A stretch of 64,000 bases of DNA from UBA12087 sp964370815 (GTDB lineage: Bacteria > Chloroflexota > Anaerolineae > Anaerolineales > Villigracilaceae). The number at the start of each line of letters is the position of its first letter. The first letter of the stretch is position 1. The DNA is taken from NCBI GenBank assembly GCA_964370815.1, contig CAYJKQ010000007.1:62001-126000 (forward strand), read 5' to 3'. Positions 1 through 8,514 of the stretch are shown in pieces. The notes below the pieces were generated by a model. The model saw only the letters and a list, made by a program, of their open reading frames with translations, was not told the DNA's origin and ran no database searches. Position numbers and translations under genes: made by a program.

Positions 1-188
1 AATTCCAGGGTGCGATATACAGTTGCCTCGGTCAATCCTGGGATGCTTTGGGAGGCGCTTGTAAATATTTCCACCGGGGAGAGATGCCCTTTGGCATCAT
101 GGATGATCTGCAGGATAGCCTGGCGTTGGGGGGTCATCCGGAAACCGCGCTTGCGCAGTTCCTGGGTACGGTGCTGGGTACAGGTCAT
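1..188 (-). CDS. Fur-family metalloregulator, N-terminal part (cut by window edge)
   Basis: Reading the minus strand from an ATG at 186-188 gives an open frame to the window edge, about 62 residues. It contains the Fur-family winged-helix signature: a basic stretch followed by MTPQRQAILQ, then helix-turn-helix residues ending in TVYRTLEF. Fur/Zur/PerR proteins sense Fe, Zn or peroxide and bind DNA as dimers. The metal-binding C-terminal half lies outside the window, so the subtype cannot be named. Two inverted repeats lie directly upstream and are plausible autoregulatory sites. Family assignment is confident; the metal is unknown. Confidence 0.85.
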   Translation of the reverse strand, partial: MTCTQHRTQELRKRGFRMTPQRQAILQIIHDAKGHLSPVEIFTSASQSIPGLTEATVYRTLE

Positions 189-228
189 AGAGTTTTTTCC
201 TTATTGCAATTAGTATCAATAACAAGTA

Positions 229-268
229 TATACAATGATTCGGTTTTTGTATAGATACAAAATTTGTA
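229..268. promoter_or_regulatory. Candidate operators upstream of the Fur-family gene
   Basis: Two AT-rich inverted repeats sit back to back, 41-80 bases upstream of the Fur-family start codon. The first is TATACAA (229-235) paired with TTGTATA (247-253). The second is TACAAAATTTGTA (256-268), a near-perfect 13-base palindrome. Fur-type regulators commonly bind AT-rich dyads at their own promoters, so autoregulation is the natural guess. Binding is inferred, not shown. Confidence 0.45.
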
Positions 269-302
269 ACTATCAAGCCAGGACCTTGAGAATGCCAAAC
301 AA

Positions 303-345
303 AACCTGTCATGCTGAGAAGCGAAGCGCCGAAGCATCTCCCCAT
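303..345. repeat. Dispersed intergenic repeat of the TGTCATGCTGAG...GAAGCATCTC type
   Basis: The stretch from about 307 to 340 reads as a member of the short dispersed family containing TGTCATGCTGAG, then a GCGAAGCGCCGAAG core and an ATCTC end. Such elements are frequent between genes in environmental bacterial genomes. An open frame across it is an artefact of the repeat. The rest of the 189-559 gap shows no gene. Confidence 0.45.
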
Positions 346-559
346 TACACAAATAATGAGATCCTCACCTGCACTGCGTTCCAGCGCAAGTGTCGATCGA
401 AAAAAAGTTACCTCTAGGTTCTGAGTAGTATCAGGATTTCTCCTTTGCTCGATCTTAGATTACAGCCATAACCATAACTGATTAAGAGGGTTATTACTGT
501 ATAATCACAAGTCTTGCACGAAAGTTCTTTCTTTATATCCCTGAAAATAAGGCTATCCA

Positions 560-1249
560 TTGATCAATAAATTGGTTTACAAATTGAGCACGGGAATTAT
601 CCGTCTCTATGCACGCCTTATGTTAAACATCGACATCCAATGGCAGCAGGATCTGCCGGTGGGACCAAAGATCTTTGCCGCCAACCACCCCAGTGCCACA
701 GACCCATTTCTGATTCACCTGGTATCCCGCCAACCGGTCAGCGTCTGCATCACGGACAGTGCTTTTTCGGTGCCGGTTCTGGGCGCCTTTATGCGCTACC
801 TGCGCCAGATATCGGTTTCTCCCGGGCAGGGGCAGGTCACCCTGGATAAAGTCAACCAGAGGTTGGCAGACGGTCATGCTGTTGCCATCTTTCCCGAGGG
901 ATTGGTCAGCCCGCATGAGGGGGGCTCCCATGAACCACGCTCCGGTGTAGCCCGCCTGGCGTTGGGAACAGGTGTCCCGGTCGTCCCGGTCGGTATCTCC
1001 TTGCTGCGCCATCGCAGTACCCGCATCACCTCCGGCATCAGCGGTAAACAGACCACCGCCTGGTGGTACCTGCGTGGTCCCTACGTGGTCACGGTCGGCA
1101 CACCCATCCAATTTGAAGGCAGCTGCGAAGATCGTGAGCAGGTAAAATCTGTTGCCAGGCGGCTCATGGAAAGCATCCACACCCTGGCGGCAGAAAGCGA
1201 ACAACGCCTGCGCCGCAAAAAAGGCTGGTCTTCGTCATCCTTAGGTTGA
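560..1249 (+). CDS. Lysophospholipid/1-acylglycerol-3-phosphate acyltransferase family protein (PlsC domain)
   Basis: This 229-residue protein carries the two hallmark motifs of the PlsC/LPLAT family. The first is the catalytic H-x4-D box, in NHPSATDPF near residue 42. The second is the FPEG substrate-binding motif near residue 112. Family members transfer an acyl chain from acyl-CoA or acyl-ACP to lysophosphatidate or a related acceptor at the inner membrane face. Length is normal for the family. The frame begins with TTG at 560; an AAGG-like sequence a few bases upstream supports it, but no ATG start is available nearby. The exact acceptor lipid cannot be told from sequence. It stands alone, with an intergenic region on both sides. 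Confidence 0.88.
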   Translation: MINKLVYKLSTGIIRLYARLMLNIDIQWQQDLPVGPKIFAANHPSATDPFLIHLVSRQPVSVCITDSAFSVPVLGAFMRYLRQISVSPGQGQVTLDKVNQRLADGHAVAIFPEGLVSPHEGGSHEPRSGVARLALGTGVPVVPVGISLLRHRSTRITSGISGKQTTAWWYLRGPYVVTVGTPIQFEGSCEDREQVKSVARRLMESIHTLAAESEQRLRRKKGWSSSSLG

Positions 1250-1554
1250 CCCGCCAATTTCTACCATCCCAACCCTCCCCGGAGCGATTTTGTTCAAAGA
1301 TCAGTCTCCTCCTGGGCGCAAAACCTGATTTCAGAGAAAAAGACAGCTAACAGCTTTGATAATTCTCCCCAAATACCGCGAAATATCATATAATGGTAAA
1401 TGGGTTTCCACCGATTATCATCAGGTGGTATACTCGCTCCTGGAGTTGACTCCCGTTCTGAGGATCGTTCCACCTGTCAGGGGGTCTCAAACCTGTCAGG
1501 AAAAACCTGAAACAAATCCGCCGATAAAAACCTGATATACACGAAGGCATTTTT
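1250..1554. other. Intergenic region, no gene seen
   Basis: No coding pattern or RNA was recognised. A nine-base direct repeat, CCTGTCAGG, occurs twice between about 1470 and 1500, followed by partial copies (AAACCTGA), which looks like a decayed short repeat. A TATAAT hexamer near 1389 has no convincing -35 partner. Confidence 0.4.
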
Positions 1555-3177
1555 ATGGTGTTGAAAAAAGAACGCATGCTGAAAACACTGAAGAACCTGG
1601 CAGGTTTCAGTTTGCATTTAATGCGCCTTTCCATGCCTGTTGTCTTTATGCTGGCTTTCCTGCCTGCAGCCATGTTTTTGAGCGAACCCGCTCTCGCCTC
1701 GGAAACCGATCCACCCCGTGGCGTGGAGGAGACCATAGTCACCGCATTGGCTTCGCACTGGCAGTTGCTGAAATGGGCGGATGATGAATTGGTGTGCGAG
1801 CTCTATCTGCGGCACGACCGCTGGCCGGATTATAGCGATGTCGTCACCTCCTGCGGCGCGGCAGTCTGGACGGAGTGGAGCAAAACGCCCACGTGTCCGA
1901 ACACGACGCCCGGTGAAGCTACCACCCCCTGCAAGGGATTGTACCTGATCTATATCGACCGGGTCTCCAGGGAATTTGTGGTGCAGGTGGCTGTGCCCGG
2001 GATCGACGTCACACTCAGCCCGGTGAATTGCCTGCCGGGAGAATGGTGCGTTCTGCGCCCTAAGGTTGAAATTTTTGCCATTGACCAGTTGCCAGGCGAC
2101 CGGGTCAGTTCGGTCCATTTTAAGGTGGGCACACGCGAGAGGGTCTTCAAGAGCGACACTGGACGTTACAACCTTCCGCTGACAGACCAGGATGGAGATT
2201 GGTTGGAGTACTGGGTGGAATCGACCTACGGTGACCGCAGCCTTCCCATCCGCATCAAGTTTCGCAACTTTCAGTCCCCTGCCGGGGATTCGTTCCACTT
2301 TGATCTCCTGGGAGCGGAGTGGAAGGATTATCTTTCGGGCGGCAGCCTTTTGTGGGGCATCTTCTCTCCGCTGGATGGCAGCATGCCAGCCGCCCTGGTC
2401 CAACCCCGCCTGGTGGATGAATTGAAAACCGCCAATTCCTACCTTTACCTGAGTGGATACCTGATCCAATCCGGCCAGGTGAATGCCAGCGCCTGCTCGG
2501 ATGGGGGCTTGTACCTTGATGGGTCGGCCTCGCCGTGCGGGGAGGAATTTGCAGCCCCCTATGCCATCGCCTGGCAGAACCAGTTTGATGAGCAGTTCCT
2601 GCAAGCCGCCCGTAAATACAATGTGCCCGCCCACCTGTTGAAGGCCATGATCGCGCAGGAATCCCAGTTCTGGCCCGATACCAAGAAACCCTACGAAAAA
2701 GGCCTGGGCTTTATTACCGAAAACGGTGTGGATATGCTCCTGAACTGGAACATCCCGTATTTTTTGAGCATCTGTCAGCCGCTCTATGGGGAAGGCGTTT
2801 GCTCGTATGGCTACAGCAGCATCCGGGAGGTGCGCCAGGTCATTCTGCGCAGAGTGGTTTTGGACAAGGTCGGGGGTTCGGATGAGATCGAAATCCTGGC
2901 AGCCATGCTGCTTGCCAGCGCAGATCAATCCGGTCGCCTCGTGCAGAACATCTCCAAGCAGGATATCGGCGATGTGACCTCCTACGTGGATCTGTGGAAG
3001 ATCGCCACCGGCAATTATTTTGCCGGCGCAGGCTGCATGGCGGATGCCATCAAGCTCGTGCTGAAAGACGAGTCGCCGCTGACCTGGGATAATATCGTGG
3101 CTCAGCTGAGCCCGGTCTGCAGCCCGGCCGGGATGTACGTGCAGCAGGTCTTCGATAAAGCTGGCGGATCCGAATGA
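1555..3177 (+). CDS. Secreted protein with C-terminal lytic transglycosylase (SLT-like) domain
   Basis: The 540-residue product starts with a basic then hydrophobic N-terminus ending near ALAS (about residue 50), a signal peptide. Translation could start at 1555 or at the ATG at 1576. The C-terminal third contains a goose-lysozyme/SLT-like segment: FLQAARKYNVP, then LLKAMIAQESQFWP, where Glu369 fits the catalytic glutamate. Lytic transglycosylases cleave the glycan strands of peptidoglycan. The N-terminal 300 residues contain several Cys and Trp and match nothing I can name; they may be a binding or adhesion module. It lies alone on the plus strand. Confidence is good for the secreted lysozyme-like fold, lower for true activity. 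Confidence 0.7.
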   Translation: MVLKKERMLKTLKNLAGFSLHLMRLSMPVVFMLAFLPAAMFLSEPALASETDPPRGVEETIVTALASHWQLLKWADDELVCELYLRHDRWPDYSDVVTSCGAAVWTEWSKTPTCPNTTPGEATTPCKGLYLIYIDRVSREFVVQVAVPGIDVTLSPVNCLPGEWCVLRPKVEIFAIDQLPGDRVSSVHFKVGTRERVFKSDTGRYNLPLTDQDGDWLEYWVESTYGDRSLPIRIKFRNFQSPAGDSFHFDLLGAEWKDYLSGGSLLWGIFSPLDGSMPAALVQPRLVDELKTANSYLYLSGYLIQSGQVNASACSDGGLYLDGSASPCGEEFAAPYAIAWQNQFDEQFLQAARKYNVPAHLLKAMIAQESQFWPDTKKPYEKGLGFITENGVDMLLNWNIPYFLSICQPLYGEGVCSYGYSSIREVRQVILRRVVLDKVGGSDEIEILAAMLLASADQSGRLVQNISKQDIGDVTSYVDLWKIATGNYFAGAGCMADAIKLVLKDESPLTWDNIVAQLSPVCSPAGMYVQQVFDKAGGSE

Positions 3178-3249
3178 CCCCTGCCCCATCCTGTTAATCT
3201 CCATGACCTTCCTCACAATTTGAGCCCTCCTCTGACTGGGTTACAACCA

Positions 3250-3440
3250 TCACCACCAGGACACGAAGACACCAAGTAAATACTTTATTGTTTGTACCTT
3301 TGAACCTTTGTGTCTTAGTGACTTTGTGGTTAATCCTTTTTCCATCCAGTGAAAAAAGCAATCACCACCAGGACACAAAGGCACCAGGAAATCATTTAAT
3401 TGTTTAATCCTTAGAGACTTCGTGTCTTTGTGGTAAAAAA
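3250..3440. repeat. Two copies of a dispersed CACCAGGACAC(A/G)AAG...CACCA(A/G)G repeat
   Basis: Copy one begins at about 3251 and copy two at about 3363. Both start with CACCACCAGGACAC, continue with AAGRCACCARG, and end with a TTTGTGGT-containing arm (near 3325 and 3425) that is roughly inverted relative to the start. A related stretch, CACAAAGACACAAAGGCACC, occurs at about 53576. The family is typical of non-coding intergenic repeats. No gene lies in the 3178-3515 gap. Confidence 0.6.
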
Positions 3441-3515
3441 TATCTTTCATCTGCACCAACCCGAAAATTCCTGATAAAATCACCTTATGATCCCCCCTCC
3501 TGAACGGAGCCCATC

Positions 3516-4247
3516 GTGAGCATGACTCGAATGAGCGATCCCCAATTACACAACCCGGCAGACGTTTTGAAACTGGCCGCGGCTGAGAAAGCCGTGGGTT
3601 TTGTGAAAGCGCACATGCTGCTCGGGCTGGGCTCCGGCAGCACCGCCTGGCTGGCTGTGCGCCTGCTGGCGGAGCGCCTGCGCACTGGTGACCTGCGCGA
3701 CATCCTGTGCGTGCCCTGCTCGCTCGAAACCGAGAGCCTGGCTTTCAGCCTGGGCATCCCGCTCACTTCCCTGGAAGACCATCCCGTGCTGGACCTGACC
3801 ATCGACGGTGCCGATGAGGTCGACCCGCACCTGGATCTGATCAAGGGCGGGGGCGGAGCGCTGCTGCGCGAAAAGATCGTAGCCCAGTCCAGCTTGCGTG
3901 AGATCATCATCGTGGACGAATCCAAGCTCTCCCCGCAGTTGGGCAGCCGGCACCCTGTACCGGTCGAGGTCACCCCCTTTGGCTGGGGCGCACAGAAAGC
4001 CTTCCTGGAAGGGCTGGGGGCGCGTGTTTCGCTGCGCATTAATTCAAACGGGTCTCCATACAAGACCGACCAGGACAACCTGATCATGGATTGTGACTTT
4101 GGTCCCATCCCGAACCCGGCTGAACTGGCGGGCGTGTTGTGTGGGCGCGCCGGGATCGTGGAACATGGGCTGTTCATCCACCTGTCCAGTGATGTCATCG
4201 TGGCTGGGGTGGATGGCTGCCGCCACCTGGTGCGGGAGGTGTCATGA
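3516..4247 (+). CDS. rpiA: Ribose-5-phosphate isomerase A
   Basis: The protein of about 240 residues interconverts ribose-5-phosphate and ribulose-5-phosphate in the non-oxidative pentose phosphate pathway. Family signatures are clear: the phosphate-binding GLGSGSTAW loop near residue 37, the TIDGADEVDP motif with catalytic acidic residues, and the KGGGGALLREKI segment. Start is GTG at 3516 or ATG at 3522. It overlaps the next gene by four bases (ATGA at 4244-4247), so it is translationally coupled to rpe, which acts on the same product. No isomerase partner outside this pair is visible. The assignment is firm. Confidence 0.95.
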   Translation: MSMTRMSDPQLHNPADVLKLAAAEKAVGFVKAHMLLGLGSGSTAWLAVRLLAERLRTGDLRDILCVPCSLETESLAFSLGIPLTSLEDHPVLDLTIDGADEVDPHLDLIKGGGGALLREKIVAQSSLREIIIVDESKLSPQLGSRHPVPVEVTPFGWGAQKAFLEGLGARVSLRINSNGSPYKTDQDNLIMDCDFGPIPNPAELAGVLCGRAGIVEHGLFIHLSSDVIVAGVDGCRHLVREVS

Positions 4248-4903
4248 TCATCATTGAACCTTCCATCCTTTCGGCGGATCTGGCCAGCTTGGGCGACCAG
4301 GTACGCCAGGTGCAGGCTGCCGGTGGGAGCATCGTCCAGATCGACGTCATGGACGGGCAGTTCGTACCCAACCTGACCTTTGGTGCCAACGTGGTGCGCG
4401 CCCTGCGCCCGCTGGTGGACCTGAAGCTGGATGTGCATCTCATGATCCTGCAGCCGGAACGCTTTATCGCCGAGTTCGTGGCGGCGGGTGCTGACCGGGT
4501 CATCGTGCACCAGGAGACCTGCCCGCAGCTGGCCCAGACCCTGCAGAGCATCCGTGCCCTGGGCGCTGAAGCGGGCGTCACCATCAGCCCGGACACCCCG
4601 CCTGAAGCGCTGGGGGATGTCCTTGAACTGGCTGACCTGGTGCAGGTCATGACGGTCTATCCGGGTTTTGGCGGGCAGGCTTTTTTGAGCGCCATGCTGC
4701 CCAAGATCAAGCGCCTGAAAGCCATGCTGGCTGAGCGCGGACTGGATACGCCCATCGCCGTGGACGGCGGCATTGACACCCGCACCGCCCCACTGGTCGT
4801 AGCCGCCGGAGCCAGCGTGCTGGTGGCTGGCTCGAGCGTCTTCAATAACAAAGCCTCCATCGCCGAAAACATGGCGGCTCTGAGGGCGAGTGTGGAGGGG
4901 TGA
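4244..4903 (+). CDS. rpe: Ribulose-phosphate 3-epimerase
   Basis: This 219-residue TIM-barrel enzyme converts ribulose-5-phosphate to xylulose-5-phosphate. The sequence has the expected N-terminal PSILSADLASLG, the metal/substrate region DVMDGQFVPNLTFG, LDVHLMI, the VMTVYPGFGGQAF loop and the C-terminal AVDGGID phosphate-binding segment. Length is typical. It overlaps rpiA by ATGA, so the two form a two-gene pentose-phosphate operon. A short GGAT/ATCC hairpin follows the stop but lacks a T tract. The AT-rich island starts about 80 bases downstream. Confidence 0.96.
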   Translation: MIIIEPSILSADLASLGDQVRQVQAAGGSIVQIDVMDGQFVPNLTFGANVVRALRPLVDLKLDVHLMILQPERFIAEFVAAGADRVIVHQETCPQLAQTLQSIRALGAEAGVTISPDTPPEALGDVLELADLVQVMTVYPGFGGQAFLSAMLPKIKRLKAMLAERGLDTPIAVDGGIDTRTAPLVVAAGASVLVAGSSVFNNKASIAENMAALRASVEG

Positions 4904-5056
4904 GGATTCTCATCCTGACTACTGGCAAGAAGGGGGAGCACAGAGTGAGTCCAAAGTGGGTGGTGAAAAAAAAAGCAGATATCATATACGTGTATAATCT
5001 TTTATATGGAAAGTGTTTGGAGAATTTTACATTAACGACCAAGAAAAATTTAAAAC

Positions 5057-7039
5057 ATGATACGAGAATATTACTCGGACACAATAGATAATTTCAGGAT
5101 TAAATCATCTGACGAGATATTAGGAATTCTCGCACGGAATAATGAATTCCCATTAGAACAAACTCAGCGGGATTCATGGCAAGAAGAAATCGAAATCTTA
5201 AAAAATGTTTTACTGCCCTATACAGGCAAAATTTATTTTGAATATTCAATTCCACGCATGGGGAAAAGAATAGATGTTCTATTGCTTATTCACTCAGTAA
5301 TATTTGTTCTCGAATTCAAAGTTGGTGAAAAAGAATTTAATACTTATTCTATTGATCAAGTCTGGGATTATGCTTTAGATTTGAAGAATTTTCACGAAAC
5401 CAGCCATGATCTTTATATTGCACCAATACTAATTGCCACCAAAGCAAGATTTACCAATATTATTGTATCAACGACAATACAAAACGATAGGATCCTTAAT
5501 CCTATTAAAAGTAATGAGGTTTTACTTCAGCAAGTAATAAATGCTGTTTTGAAATTTGCTGAGGGTTCAAGTATTGAACCAACAGAGTGGGAAAAAGGTA
5601 GATACTGTCCGACCCCTACAATTATTGAAGCTGCTATGGCGCTATATAATCATCATTCTGTTAGTGATATATCAAGAAGCGATGCTAACGCGATTAATCT
5701 CAGCGATACTTCCGATATTATTTCCAAAATAATTTTTATGTCAAAAGAAAAATCTCAAAAATCTATCTGCTTTGTAACTGGTGTTCCAGGTGCGGGAAAA
5801 ACATTGGTTGGTCTAAATATTGCTACTAAACATATCGACAAAGATAATGATCTGTATAGTGTTTTTCTTTCCGGAAATGGTCCATTGGTTCGCGTTTTAT
5901 GCGAAGCGTTAGCGAGAGATAAAATTCGTCATGAAAAAGAATTAGGTCGGAAAATAAAAAAAGGCGAGGCACTGAGCGATGTTAAGATGTTCATCCAGAA
6001 TGTTCACAATTTTCGAGACGAATGTCTCAGAGATTCTCTCAATCCACCTATAGAACATGTTGCTTTATTTGATGAAGCCCAAAGGGCTTGGGATATTCAA
6101 AAAACAGCAGATTTCATGAAACGAAGAAAGAACAAACCGAATTTTGATAAATCTGAACCTGAATTTCTCATCTCATGTCTAGACCGTCATTCAGATTGGG
6201 CAGTTATCGTCTGCTTAGTCGGTGGGGGGCAAGAGATAAATACGGGCGAGGCAGGAATTAGTGAATGGATTGAATCCTTAAATCGCTCATTTCCAGAGTG
6301 GCATATCTATATTTCATCTCGCCTTACAGATAGTGAATACGGAGCGGGGGAAATTTTACAAAAAATAAATACAACATCTGAAGTAGTTAAAAAAGATAAA
6401 TTGCATCTATCTGTCTCAATGCGTTCATTCCGTAGCGAGCATGTGTCTTTACTGGTCAAACAATTGCTCGATCTTGATGTCGATGCAGCTCGTACCACAC
6501 TAGCCCAAGTAAATAGTAAATACCCAATCGTCCTAACACGTGACCTTCTAAAGGCAAAGCAGTGGTTGAGAGATCATGCAAGCGGTACGGAAAGATATGG
6601 CGTTGTTGTATCTTCTCAAGCAGAACGTTTGAAACCACATGCTATCGATGTAAAATCCCCCATGGATCCAATCCATTGGTTTCTCGAAGGTAAGGAAGAT
6701 GTTCGTTCATCTTATTATTTGGAAGATGTTGCCACAGAATTTCAAATTCAAGGTCTTGAGCTTGATTGGGCATGTGTTACTTGGGATGCCGATTTTCGTT
6801 ATTCAAGTTCCAAGAATACTTGGGAACATTGGTCTTTTCTAGGTAGTAAATGGCAACATATTAACAAACCTGAGCGTCAAATGTACCTAAAGAATGCTTA
6901 CCGAGTTCTTCTTACCCGCGCGAGACAAGGCATGGTAATTGTTGTTCCAGATGGCGATGCAACTGACGCAACACGTAAATGTGGGTTTTATGATCCTACA
7001 TATGATTTTTTAAGGAATATTGGATTTGGGGGAATTTAA
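5057..7039 (+). CDS. PD-(D/E)XK nuclease fused to DUF2075-type helicase/ATPase
   Basis: The 660-residue protein has two parts. Residues about 50-100 contain RIDVLLLI followed by VFVLEFKVGEKEF, a D...ExK arrangement typical of PD-(D/E)XK nucleases. From about residue 230 onward is a P-loop ATPase: Walker A VTGVPGAGKTLVG, Walker B HVALFDEAQRAWD, and a C-terminal segment ending LLTRARQGMVIVVP, as in superfamily 1 helicases. This matches the DUF2075 (Schlafen-AlbA/helicase-like) architecture. The gene is markedly AT-rich compared with rpiA-rpe and is followed at 18 bases by a nuclease-like gene and then a DpnI homologue. That makes it a likely part of a defence or restriction island. Its target is unknown. 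Confidence 0.8.
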   Translation: MIREYYSDTIDNFRIKSSDEILGILARNNEFPLEQTQRDSWQEEIEILKNVLLPYTGKIYFEYSIPRMGKRIDVLLLIHSVIFVLEFKVGEKEFNTYSIDQVWDYALDLKNFHETSHDLYIAPILIATKARFTNIIVSTTIQNDRILNPIKSNEVLLQQVINAVLKFAEGSSIEPTEWEKGRYCPTPTIIEAAMALYNHHSVSDISRSDANAINLSDTSDIISKIIFMSKEKSQKSICFVTGVPGAGKTLVGLNIATKHIDKDNDLYSVFLSGNGPLVRVLCEALARDKIRHEKELGRKIKKGEALSDVKMFIQNVHNFRDECLRDSLNPPIEHVALFDEAQRAWDIQKTADFMKRRKNKPNFDKSEPEFLISCLDRHSDWAVIVCLVGGGQEINTGEAGISEWIESLNRSFPEWHIYISSRLTDSEYGAGEILQKINTTSEVVKKDKLHLSVSMRSFRSEHVSLLVKQLLDLDVDAARTTLAQVNSKYPIVLTRDLLKAKQWLRDHASGTERYGVVVSSQAERLKPHAIDVKSPMDPIHWFLEGKEDVRSSYYLEDVATEFQIQGLELDWACVTWDADFRYSSSKNTWEHWSFLGSKWQHINKPERQMYLKNAYRVLLTRARQGMVIVVPDGDATDATRKCGFYDPTYDFLRNIGFGGI

Positions 7040-7057
7040 TCTATCAGGGAGTTATGG

Positions 7058-7525
7058 ATGGCCAATTCAAATGAATTTCAACGGATAAAAGTAGTTCTTC
7101 AAGCAGCCAAAGAATTAGCTAAAGAATATCGGCAAATAACAGGGAAACCTTTGGGGATTACTGGCGAGATAGGTGAGTATTATGCAGCTGATACGTTAAA
7201 TCTTAATCTAACATTGGCTCGAAATCCGGGTTATGATGCAATTGCACAAGATGGCCGCCGGATACAAATAAAAACTCGATGTATCTTACCTAATGCCAAA
7301 CCTGGTCAGCGGATCGGATGTATTCGATTTACTTATGAATGGGATACAGTTATGCTTGTTCTAATTAATGAAAACTATGAACTTATGGAAATTTATGAAG
7401 CAAAACGAGATAATGTAGAATCTGAACTCGCAATTCCTGGATCTAAGGCTAGAAATGAAAGGGGAGCGTTAGGGGTTCTGAAATTCATGTCCATAGCCGA
7501 GAAGGTTTGGCCGCTCATTGTCTAG
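7058..7525 (+). CDS. Small PD-(D/E)XK-like protein of unknown function
   Basis: This 155-residue AT-rich gene starts with ATG 18 bases after the helicase-nuclease; an AGGGAG ribosome site precedes it. A central GYDAI followed by GRRIQIKTRC gives a D...(Q)xK pattern seen in PD-(D/E)XK restriction-type nucleases; the usual second acid is Gln. The segment ITGEIGEYYAAD before it fits the alpha helix that carries an acidic residue in such folds. I do not recognise a named family with certainty. Its place between a helicase-nuclease and DpnI suggests a role in DNA recognition or cleavage. Confidence 0.6.
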   Translation: MANSNEFQRIKVVLQAAKELAKEYRQITGKPLGITGEIGEYYAADTLNLNLTLARNPGYDAIAQDGRRIQIKTRCILPNAKPGQRIGCIRFTYEWDTVMLVLINENYELMEIYEAKRDNVESELAIPGSKARNERGALGVLKFMSIAEKVWPLIV

Positions 7526-7570
7526 TAGAATTTTGCAGAAATCTTCAAGATAATTTTAAGGTTATTATTG

Positions 7571-8350
7571 ATGAGTAATAAGTTACCATTTTATGTGGCG
7601 AATAACTACTCAAGTGAAAGTCAGAAAATCCGAGTAGTAACGGAATGTTGGGTCCATAGATCAATATTCTGTCCGAACTGTGGCAACAGCTTAAGTGAGT
7701 TTGAGAACAACAAGCCAGTTGCAGATTTTTATTGTAATAATTGTTCAGAAGAATACGAATTAAAATCGAAACAAGGAACTATGGGGAAGAAAATTGTTGA
7801 TGGGGCGTATTCAACAATGATAGAAAGACTAATTGCCAACAACAACCCAAACTTCTTTTTATTAACATACGAAAAAACAACTCACGAAGTAAAAGATTTC
7901 TTGACTATCCCGAAATATTTTATTGTTCCAGATATTATTGAAAACAGAAAACCATTAAGCGAATCTGCTCGTCGAGCAGGTTGGATTGGATGCAATATTG
8001 CAGTAGACAACATCCCGGATTTTGGAAAAATATATTACATTCAAAGTGGGGTGGCAAAAAATAAGAAAGATGTTTTGAATAATTGGAGAAGAACTAGTTT
8101 TATAAAAAACACTCAGACCATAGAAGCAAAAGGTTGGTTACTGGATATTTTGTTTTGTGTTGAGAAAATCAAGAAGAAAGAATTCACTCTTGAAGAGATG
8201 TATCGATATGAGCCATTTTTAAGATCTAGACATCCAGCCAACAATAATATCCAGGCAAAAATTAGACAGCAATTGCAATTTTTGAGGGATAAGAATATTA
8301 TCGATTTTGTCGGTGGTGGAATATATGTGATGAAAGCTATTGGGGATTAA
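7571..8350 (+). CDS. dpnI: DpnI-type restriction endonuclease cutting methylated GATC
   Basis: The protein (259 residues from the ATG at 7571; a TTG sits directly before it) matches Streptococcus DpnI over its full length as I recall that sequence. It has the CPNCG...CNNC zinc ligands (Cys35, 38, 56, 59 counted from the TTG) and the catalytic Asp53...Glu64-x-Lys66 in ADFYC and YELKSK. It also has DGAYSTMI, NPNFFLLTY and ARRAGWIGCNI, and the C-terminal winged-helix region IRQQLQFLRDKNIIDF. DpnI cleaves GATC only when adenine is methylated. No methyltransferase accompanies it, which is normal for this type. AT-rich base use sets it apart from the flanking genes and suggests transfer. Confidence 0.93.
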   Translation: MSNKLPFYVANNYSSESQKIRVVTECWVHRSIFCPNCGNSLSEFENNKPVADFYCNNCSEEYELKSKQGTMGKKIVDGAYSTMIERLIANNNPNFFLLTYEKTTHEVKDFLTIPKYFIVPDIIENRKPLSESARRAGWIGCNIAVDNIPDFGKIYYIQSGVAKNKKDVLNNWRRTSFIKNTQTIEAKGWLLDILFCVEKIKKKEFTLEEMYRYEPFLRSRHPANNNIQAKIRQQLQFLRDKNIIDFVGGGIYVMKAIGD

Positions 8351-8514
8351 TTCGATTGTTTGAAAATTTCATAATAATATAATCTTATCCCAATTCCTGT
8401 TTCCTCCAAAAAAATTCGCGCATCAGCAAACCTCGCACCTGGGGCTGCCTCATCCTCCCGATATATGACAAGTACCCCGAAAAGGCAACTTTATTCTGTC
8501 ATAAAAGCACTTGT

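Noticed and set aside
235..417. 60-codon frame near the left end
   Set aside because: It runs through a dispersed intergenic repeat (the CHAEKRSAEASPH string is a known artefact of that repeat).
1618..3216. 532-codon minus-strand frame opposite the transglycosylase gene
   Set aside because: It has no recognisable domain, an unusual His/Gln/Gly composition typical of an antisense shadow, and lies fully opposite a gene with signal peptide and SLT motif.
3485..4510. 341-codon minus-strand frame opposite rpiA-rpe
   Set aside because: Antisense shadow: rpiA and rpe are certain on the plus strand and overlap by ATGA.
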